A DNA stretch of 64,000 nucleotides, from positions 248,001 to 312,000 of the forward strand of contig JAHQRK010000028.1 of the NCBI GenBank assembly GCA_019828595.1. The letters run 5' to 3'. Shown piece after piece: positions 56,778 through 64,000 of this stretch (position 1 is its first letter; each line of letters begins with the position of its first letter). Source of the DNA: Aphanomyces cochlioides. Lineage: Eukaryota; Oomycota; Saprolegniomycetes; Saprolegniales; Verrucalvaceae. The notes beneath the pieces are model-generated. The model made no database searches and was not told the DNA's origin. It worked only from the letters and a program-made list of their open reading frames with translations. The translations under genes were made by a program, and so were the position numbers.

Positions 56778-58939
56778 CTAGGCACGCAAGACAGATTTCT
56801 TGGACGGTTGCACGTAGCCCTGATGGTAAGCACGATGCTGCTCTTGATACAATCGTGGATCCAACCCACCATTGTAGGTAGTAGCGGACGGATGGTAAAA
56901 TGGCATGGACGCTGGTTGATCCTGGTGATCTGGCGAGACGTATGCCCTGGGTTTGACGATGCGAGGGGCTGGAAAAGGCTCTAGCATGCCTTTGTCAGGC
57001 CCAGAGCTTTTAAAGACCAACGGGCGGTACGATTCGTGTTTCTCAAGGACGCTGGAATTTTGAAATCGTGCGACCATGGCGGCTTTGCCTTGGAGACGGG
57101 CATACGTGATGGCACAGACTTTCTCGCTGTTGAAATTGCGCCATTTTTGGCCGTTGAATGCTTGGTAGAACGGCACGATCGCATCGTACGTGACAAAATT
57201 GATGAACGCATAGCCCATGTTGCATTTGTTCTTGAAGTCAATGGGCAGGTAAAAGAAATCGTAGTCGTCTTGATGGTTCTCGTTGATTTCAGCCAGAAGC
57301 ATGGACTGCGTGTACTTGTTTGGAATGTTGCGAATCATGAGCGTTGTGCGACGATCCAAGCCTTGCGAAACTCGATCCAAGACAAGACTAAACGCACTCT
57401 CCTGGGTCGACTGCGGTGCTGTTGTCGTGGGTGGAGTGGCCATTGAGCTCTCCCGACGAAAAAGAGGCTGGAAACCATCGCTAACTGGCTGGTGAAACGA
57501 CAGCGACGACAAGTTCGGTTCAAACGACAGCGACGAATGCTGACTTTGAGTGTCCATGGCATGACGGAGCGACTGCACGAGCTTTTGAACATGAAGTGGC
57601 AGTGGAGCTAATTGAGCGGAGAGTGAAAACTGGCCACCAAACTTGGCACGATTGAGCTGGACGATAGCTTGACCGACGTCGCGAGTATCGCTGAACTCGA
57701 CCATGAAGACAGCGCAGGCGTATTTCGCTTGGGTTACACGGGCGATGGGTCCAAAGCGAGTGCAAAACTGGCTCATCTCGTCGGTCGTTGGAAGGCTATC
57801 CAGAGGTGCGTCAACTTCGACAGCGACTACGGCATGGTTGTGCATTGCTGGCGGCTCGTAGGCAACGCAAAAAGCGACCGAGAGACTGTTGGGATCGTCG
57901 CGACGAATCGTTTGGTAGTGCTGGACCGCATGAACCGCGGCGGTGAGATCGAAGTACGAGTAAACAAGGAGACCATGCAATGCAAAGGCAGGTATGTACT
58001 GCGCGATTTCACCAAAGCTCTTATGTGAAGTCAATTGCAGCCGCTGGATGGATAACTTACATGCATGATGTGGCTGATATTGGAGACTTCAGAAGACGAC
58101 AAGTGCCGCGAAATGCTTCGGACGACGACATGACGAGACGCACGCGACGTTTCCAACGCCGTGAATAAATCCTCGAGCTCGTTTTGAGACACAGACCGCG
58201 TCCAAGCCGCTGGAGCTGTCGCGATCGTTGCTGCGACGGGGGAAGGAAAATCAAATGATGGATCAACCTACAAGGAAGAATCAGCGTCCTGATGCAAGCC
58301 AGTCAAAGTACGGAATGCGTCAATGCTAGGCTTTTGAATGCACTCGAGAAGGAAGATGCTTTTGGCTCGTCGTCGCTCGAGGAAGACGAATCATCGTACG
58401 CTGGATTGGTCCACTAAAGACGAAACAAGTTGAGCGACAATCATGCAGGCGACGCGGTCTACCGAATGATTGCTCGTTTGAGACGTCGGTCGATCGCCAA
58501 AGACGTTCCAGCTGCCCCACAAGTCTGCTCCAGAGGTTTTCCAAGCTGCAAAGGTATTCAATTCAGTCTGGACATCTTCTTCTTGGTTGTTGCTCATGCG
58601 TTGGATGCATCGGTTGTCAATGTGGCTTTGGAGCTTGCCATTGCGATGCACTTCTTCCAAGCACACGTGGCAATAGACCAATTCGCACGCCAAGCACGTC
58701 GACGTCGCATCCACTTGGCCACATTCGTCACAGGCAATTGCACTGCTCTTCTCAATGCGGCTGGAGCTGTCCATCGCGTCGTGGATGGGCGTGATCACAT
58801 GGCGCTGGAACGAGCCTTTGCTATGGCGATGGCTGCTACAGTCTGAACAGTACGAGAGATCGCAGTCGTGGCACATTTGCGTCGCGACGTCGACACATTT
58901 GCAACAGACAGCGCAAGTCGTCGAACGTAGCGTCGTCAT
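56778..58939 (-). CDS. tandem B-box zinc fingers fused to a Mei2-like RNA-binding protein
   Basis: The start MTTLRSTTCAVCCKCVDVA (ATG 58937-58939) opens two B-box-type fingers: CVDVATQMCHDCDLSYCSDC, then CDECGQVDATSTCLACELVY with CHVC. A linker (DLWGSWNVFGDRP) follows, then an exon WTNPAYDDSSSSSDDEPKAS after a 50-nt intron. After another intron come two degenerate RRM-like parts (SRASRHVVVRSISRHLSSSE; FGPIARVTQAKYACAVFMVE). The C-terminal Mei2-type RRM is clear: RTTLMIRNIPNKYTQ, DFFYLPIDFKNKCNMGYAFI and FNSEKVCAITYARLQGK. The stop is at 56778. Mei2 proteins bind RNA in meiosis and development. The N-terminal B-boxes are unusual. The stop lies 44 bp from the kinesin stop. Confidence 0.82.
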
Positions 58940-59969
58940 GAATTCAAAACTAACGTTCCGAAGATATCGAGTCGGTCCTTCTTGGTGACTGTGTCCCTTG
59001 AGTGGCACACTGCGATCTTTGAGGGCTTTTTTGGAATGTTCGGTCAGTCGTTTTTGAAATGGAATTCAAATTGCAGATATATTAATTTAAAAAGGTTCCA
59101 ATTGTACCACAATCTGAACTTACCACGTGATATTATACTTATAGACTATATTAGGTTATTGATTTTCACAGTTCTCACCAACGCAACGGTTTTGTCGAGA
59201 GATTGCTCGCACTGTACACTTGTATACCAAAAAGCCAACGGTTTGCCAGCGAAACATGCGCGACTTGTCGGGCGTCGAGAGCTTGTAAGACGCAACGTTT
59301 CGTTCAACATCGAATGTATGCATCACAGGGGGCAGGGGGGATTCAAAATCCGAGTTTGCCCCATCGTTTGGTCCAAATCACTCGCTCTTAGTACGAATTT
59401 CCCCAGTATTACAAGTATTCGTCATTCGATGCGGCCTTTGAAAAGCGGACTCGATTTGGATGAGGGAAAGGACGGACACAAAGAGATAGCCATGCAAGAC
59501 AACCTCATTTTAATGACAGTTATATTATTCAACAATGAATTTAAATTACAATTTTTATAATTAGAGTCACTATAACGAGATGTCATGAAGTAATATTGTC
59601 GTTAAAATCAGGTAATAGCAGAAATGGCAATGGTGCCGGTGGCCAAAATGACCTCGGTTTAATGACCTCAAATGAGAATCACTGAACGACCTGACTAGAA
59701 AAATGTATGTAAAATGACTGATGTCACTGTTATAAATGTTCTTAAAGCAAGGGAAATGTTCATGAAGACCTTTGAAAATGAATGAAACGAGTATTCATTT
59801 TCAAAGTTTCCATCATCGTGTGTTTGCATGTCTCGAGGTAAATGCCGCGAGACCGTCGTTGACATGACGTGTTGACTTTGGCGTAGGAGATCATGGCTCT
59901 GAGGACGGCGGCGTTGGAGGCGGCAGAAGCAGCAGTGAATCCACACCTGGCTTATGGGCGACCATTAAA
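58940..59969. other. intergenic region without a supported gene
   Basis: A plus-strand frame of about 190 codons (58982-59560) lacks an ATG start and looks non-protein-like. The region is AT-rich, with short direct repeats of AATGACCTC at about 59650-59670. It should contain the divergent promoters of the B-box/Mei2 gene and the hydrolase gene. Confidence 0.4.
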
Positions 59970-61384
59970 ATGGCATACGAAGGCCTCGTGCATACTGTTA
60001 TTCGCCCGCCGCGGTCTCGATACACCCTCGATGATCTCGGGCCGACAACATGCATCTTTGCGCACAATTTGATCGTGGCTCGACAAGACTTCACGCTGCG
60101 GAACACCAAAGGTCTTGCAGTCGAATGCAGTTGGTGGAAACCGAAAGGCAACAGTGGATCCAAGATGCCGTGCATTGTCGTTCTGCATGGAAACAGTTCG
60201 TCTCGTCTCGGATGCATGGAAACGCTCGTGCAAGGCCTCGCGGCAGGCTTTTCCGTCTGTGCAATCGACTTCAGTGGCTCTGGCCTGTCCGAAGTTCGCT
60301 CTTCCCTTTCTTCACTCTTACTCACTTTCACACTAGGGAAAGTACGTCTCGCTGGGTTACCATGAAAAGAACGACATTCATCTCGTGCTTCAGCATCTCG
60401 TCGCTTCCAACCAAGTCTCCAAGTACGTGTCTCCTTCCATCTCGTCCATCGTGACAATCTCTCCTTAGTATTATCCTCTGGGGCCGAAGTATGGGTGCCG
60501 TCGCTTCGATTCTCTGTGCCGCTGAAGAAGATCGCGAACATATTACCGCCATGGTTTTGGATAGTCCATTCGCGAGTCTCAAGCGCGTCGCCATGGATCT
60601 CGTAGATGATGGGAAGCTCCATGTCCCCAAGGTCAGTCTCTCCATCTCTGTTCTCACTCTGAACCGCTACTGGCATTTTTAGTTTGCGGTGTCCATTGTC
60701 TTGCGTTTTGTCCGTCGTGATATCCAACGCCGCGCCAAGTTCGACATGTTTCAACTTCGACCCAAAGCCGTCATCCATGAGTATGTTCGTCTTCCTCTTC
60801 CTTCTTCATGGAGTACTAGTTGCGCAGTGCCATCATTTTTTGCCGTCGGCGAGCAAGACGAACTCGTCAAACCCACACATGTCGAGCTGCTTCATAAGTT
60901 GCATCGAGGACCCAAGCAAATGTGTTCCTTTCCTGGAGGCCACAATTCTATTCGACCGCCAGAGTTTTATCACCGCGCCATCACCTTCTGCCGCGTCATG
61001 TGTGGCCTTCTCCCGCTTCCAGACGTCCAACTGGATGATCGCCGTCTCTCGCCAGTCCAAGTGCGCTATTCCAATCCGCTCGATGCTGGTCTTTCCATCG
61101 ACGCTGTCCGTGCCATGTCCATTCGACAGCTCAAAGACACATTGCTCCGCTTGGGCTTGGACGAAAGTGATTTCAGCGCCGTGGTTGAAAAAGACGAACT
61201 GGTCCATCTTGTCATGAAATTCCAAGCCAAACAAGTCCGCATGCGTACCAACAGCGACGTGTCAGAGAAGAAACCACCGACAGCACCGCCATTATCACCA
61301 CAGAATTTATCACCCATGCTTGTCAGACGGCATTCCACAGGCACTGACGATCCTCCAACGTGCCCCGACCAAGTTGAGAGTTAA
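59970..61384 (+). CDS. alpha/beta-hydrolase with SAP-like C-terminal helices
   Basis: The start MAYEGLVHTVIRPP (ATG 59970) leads into an ABHD/BEM46-type hydrolase: CIVVLHGNSSSRLGCMETLV (oxyanion region), SVCAIDFSGSGLSE, the nucleophile elbow LWGRSMGAVAS (Ser), VGEQDELVKP (Asp) and FPGGHNSIRP (His). The full Ser-Asp-His triad is visible, so it is probably active. Four short introns are inferred (after LSE, VSN, VPK and VIH). The C-terminus adds MSIRQLKDTLLRLGLDESDF and EKDELVHLVM, which resemble an SAP/ARMET-type helical pair, then a Pro/Ser-rich tail. An alternative upstream ATG at 59893 is in another frame. The stop is at 61382-61384. Confidence 0.82.
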
Positions 61385-61401
61385 TCTAAACATATAAATT
61401 G

Positions 61402-62284
61402 TCAACGACGCCGTGCAGCAGCGACGCTAGATATGGCAGGACGCGACATAGCTGGACCAGAGCTGCCAAAGTTGCCAAACGACGAGCGAGGCTGCTTGGG
61501 AACTTTTTTCGATCGCTTGGAGAGATTGTGAAAGAGCACGCTCTTGGAAGCAATCACGTCATCTTGATGGATATCAGCAAGAGGGATCGACAGATTCCGG
61601 GCTGATGCTTCGTCGGCTTTACGCTGGAGCACGCGTTTTTCAGCGCGGAATTTCGATCGCAGCGCAGCATTCGTTGCATATTGGTCTGAAAGTTTTTCTT
61701 GTCGTTCGAGGAGATCGGCAAGTCCCGAAGAACGCTTCTTAGCGACTCGTTTGTCTTGTTCTTCATGTTCCAGTTTGAAAAATGGGTCTGCTGCCATCGC
61801 AATGCCAACTTCAGGTTCGTTTAAGCGTTCTAACGTTGGATCATCGTGTGTGCCCCATTCAACATCTTCCATTTGAGTCTTCTTCTTGATCCCATCGACG
61901 AGTTTGTATCCGCGGGCTTCAGGATCGGTCTGGACAATCATCGTGCCTTGGCACGTCGCGCATGTGAGCGCAAACTCGTACAAAATCGTCGAATGGTACA
62001 TGCCGATTTTCTTCTTCTTGGCATTGTATCGCACGCCACGACCTAGAAAGACACATGAAGTGTGCTGCTGTTGTACTTTCTCTCCTACCAATATGGGTGT
62101 TGCAATGTGTGCACCAAACGTCGAATGGCATTTCAAATCGAACGACGAGGATCCCATCTTTGATATCTTTGGCGCGCTTTCCTAAAGGATGGCTCTTCTG
62201 GAACTTGTTAATACTGCCCTTGTCGGGAGCCCATCCCGGGGGGTAGTAAAAGTTGTCAGCGCGCGCCGCGGCCAAACTCGACAT
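61402..62284 (-). CDS. YJU2B: CCDC130/YJU2B-like splicing factor (CWC16 family)
   Basis: The start MSSLAAARADNFYYPPGW (ATG 62282-62284) is typical of the family. The conserved N-terminal domain reads LGKRAKDIKDGILVVRFEMP, WCTHCNTHI, a short intron, then GRGVRYNAKKKKIGMYHST and FALTCATCQGTMIVQTDPEA, with the four-Cys zinc site. A coiled-coil-prone C-terminus follows (DLLERQEKLSDQYATNAALR) with a Ser/Arg-rich end and a stop at 61402-61404. CWC16 proteins are associated with the spliceosome at the branching step. The gene ends 17 bp from the stop of the convergent hydrolase. Confidence 0.92.
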
Positions 62285-62314
62285 GAGTGCAAAAACGAAA
62301 CTAGAGAATCCCAA

Positions 62315-62365
62315 ATATCCGTATCCGAATAATAATATCCGGATTTTGTGTTCATTATACGGATG
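62315..62365 (-). promoter_or_regulatory. TATCCGGATA-type elements upstream of YJU2B
   Basis: ATATCCGTATCCGAATAATA, then ATATCCGGATTT and TTATACGGATGG, begin 31 bp upstream of the start codon at 62284. Confidence 0.55.
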
Positions 62366-63660
62366 GATCGAGTTCCCAGATATTTCAAGCTAATTCAACT
62401 TGCCGCCGAAGTCGTCCAGACGTGGGTGATTGCGTCGGTGGAGATGGTTCCAGTGCGTTTGAGAAGACCCAAGTTAGTGCAGCTGTGGAAAATTAAAAGT
62501 TTTAGCTGATCCTTCAAGCTGTAAGCACGAAGAAGAAGCCATCAATGAGAAAAAGTCAACTTGTTCGTCCATCATCCTGCACGACAGATCGCTTTTAAGC
62601 CGTTTGTTGCGTCTTCGCACTGGACGAACGAGCGTGGTAACGCTGCAGACTCTTGCGTGTCCGTTTTCCTTAGCTTGATTAACATGCTACAGAAATGAAG
62701 ACTGTCTTTGGATGCCACGAATGCGGCATGCTGTGGTCGATCCTTGTTTGATATCCACTCTAATGCAATGGCGATGGAGATCTTATGCGAGCTTTGGTGC
62801 TCTCGCCATATGACAGTCTGTGTTGCGGGATCGTCAATGGGGTTTCCTTCGCTTCAACTTTGTACAATGTGCAGCATCGCCAAGTTCTCGTGCTAGTCGC
62901 ATTCTTTCCAACAGCGCGTCGTCGCAACGGCGACATCCATTTGTTGGACAGTTCGTTCTTGCCATCGCTTCGAGCCGTGAGCTGTGAAGACTACCTCGAT
63001 CACAAAGTCGATCAACCCTTCTCCGAAGCCAACATGATGGTGGCTGGTTAGACTTTTCATCTTGTTGGTCAAGACGACGAGGGTATTGCTCACGTCTGGA
63101 TAGTCGCCGTGACCACCGTGGGCGTAGTGATCCCCATGGGCGTGGTTTCTGTGGTCGTGGTCAACCTCGTTGCACCTTTCAAGTGGATTCTTTCGTTCTT
63201 TGGCACCCAGCGTTTGGGCCAAGTTGGCAAGCTGATCGTTACCTGGACAAACCATTACAACAAGGCGCCATCAAACTTTCATCGCGTCACCTTTACTCCG
63301 TCGTTCCCTGTAGTTGTCCTGAAAATCTACGGTTCTGACTTGTCGAGGAACTCAAGAACGTCTCGATCACCTCCACCCTCTTGATCCTGGCTTTCCTCGC
63401 CACCGTCATCGCGTCGGACGAGGTCTCATCTCGTCAGTTCCTTCTTTTTTCCCACCACGTGCTGTCGAGTGTATCTTCCATCTCGTATCGACCTACACCG
63501 TGAGTCTCAGTTGTAATCTCTTGCCCATGGTATAAACACACTGTTACTTCAGCGTGCGCACTCCTTGCGTCTTCATTTCTCGCGTGCGTTCCATCGTTCC
63601 TTTGATGCGATCCACGCCAAGTTAGCTAATCCCATCCGTGACATCCGCCGCCATGTTGCA
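62366..63660. other. unresolved region, possible small multi-exon gene
   Basis: Both strands carry protein-like pieces. Plus: SITSTLLILAFLATVIASDE (about 63364-63425, hydrophobic and signal-like) and a fragment ending at 63051. Minus: a His-rich piece at about 63090-63170 (DHDHRNHAHGDHYAHGGHGD). The two readings overlap in part, so only one can be real. I cannot join either into a gene. Confidence 0.3.
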
Positions 63661-63671
63661 TCTGGATATGA

Positions 63672-63702
63672 CCATTATCCGGACAATGCTTTATCCGGAT
63701 GC
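63672..63702 (+). promoter_or_regulatory. TTATCCGGATA-type elements upstream of NTF2-like gene
   Basis: ATTATCCGGACAATG and TTTATCCGGATGC lie about 70-100 bp upstream of the ATG at 63771. A weaker GGCCGGATACGG follows at about 63713. Confidence 0.55.
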
Positions 63703-63770
63703 GTGTGCAATGTGGCCGGATACGGCAGTCGCCAGACGTGTCGTCCCCATATTTCTCAATTCCGTCAGCC

Positions 63771-64000
63771 ATGAGCAGCCACACCGCGTCGGTCGTGAAC
63801 CTCGTCAACGAATATGCGTTTCTCTTTGGACGCAACACGGGCAGCGCGTCGCCTCTCCTTGCTCTATTCACGGAAGATGCGACGCTCAACGATGACTTTG
63901 TCGGCCAGTCGCACGGCCACGACGAAATCCGCAGTTCGTTGGAAGAATTGTTTGGGCTCGAGTTTCTCGCGGAAGCGTCGCACGTTCCACAAGGACACTT
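63771..64000 (+). CDS. NTF2/SnoaL-like protein, partial at window end
   Basis: The start MSSHTASVVNLVNEYAFLFG continues with PLLALFTEDATLNDDFVGQ, then HGHDEIRSSLEELFG. An N-terminal helix, an acidic loop after LFTEDA and a GHDEI helix are typical of the NTF2-like (SnoaL/ketosteroid isomerase) fold. The frame runs open off the end of the window, so the full length and function are unknown. Confidence 0.55.
   Translation, partial: MSSHTASVVNLVNEYAFLFGRNTGSASPLLALFTEDATLNDDFVGQSHGHDEIRSSLEELFGLEFLAEASHVPQGH

Noticed and set aside
58982..59560. 192-codon plus-strand frame after the B-box gene
   Set aside because: No ATG start, no domain and AT-rich composition with runs of hydrophobic codons; probably chance.
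59640..59680. AATGACCTC direct repeats as a regulatory array
   Set aside because: Only two or three irregular copies with no recurrence elsewhere in the window.
1..64000. CRISPR array, bacterial operons or prophage
   Set aside because: No spaced direct repeats of CRISPR type; genes are split by introns and widely eukaryotic in kind, so bacterial interpretations do not apply.

Overview
The window is nuclear DNA from a eukaryotic microbe. It is densely packed with genes on both strands. Most genes are split by very short introns (about 40-60 nt, GT...AG), and neighbouring genes are often only tens of bases apart. The protein set (UBA5, USP14, NUP58, a C-terminal-motor kinesin with a CEP164-like WW region, CCDC130/YJU2B, a UVRAG-like protein, AGC kinase, Mei2-like RRM) together with the transposon families fits an oomycete, most likely a saprolegnialean such as Aphanomyces or Saprolegnia. 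That assignment is inference; no rRNA or other marker gene is present to prove it.

Layout. Bases 1-7,400 are repeat-rich: a small hypothetical gene, a broken DUF7869-type transposase-like gene, a broken PIF/Harbinger-type DDE transposase, a tRNA-like Pol III unit, a mariner/Stowaway-like MITE and a long fold-back element. Bases 7,470-29,260 hold housekeeping genes: MscS-like channel, USP14, UVRAG-like, a coiled-coil protein, UBA5, a TPR co-chaperone-like protein, a SulP-STAS-cNMP transporter, a helical (ARM-like) protein, a methyltransferase, an F-BAR-like membrane protein, a mitochondrial carrier and a PDZ protein. Bases 29,560-42,640 hold a fructose-bisphosphatase fragment, a GAF/WW coiled-coil protein, an Arb2-like/zinc-finger/AGC-kinase fusion, NUP58 and a PH-domain protein. 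Bases 43,090-52,530 are a cluster of PWWP-domain genes: a single-module PWWP/DEK_C gene, a gene with five tandem PWWP modules plus DEK_C, and a damaged single-module copy. A mariner element with terminal inverted repeats sits between two of them. Bases 52,560-64,000 hold the kinesin, a B-box/Mei2-like fusion, an alpha/beta hydrolase, CCDC130/YJU2B and the start of an NTF2-like gene.

Two signals stand out. First, a palindromic element (core TTATCCGGATAA, often doubled) recurs 20-110 bp upstream of the inferred start codons of about a dozen unrelated genes here and is scarce elsewhere, so it looks like a core or proximal promoter element. Second, the five-module PWWP protein is a candidate multivalent chromatin reader built by repeated duplication of a three-exon module. 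Convergent genes are extremely tight, and in two pairs the stop codons overlap.

Exon borders were inferred by eye from reading frame and splice-site consensus. Coordinates given for multi-exon genes are the outer CDS limits.
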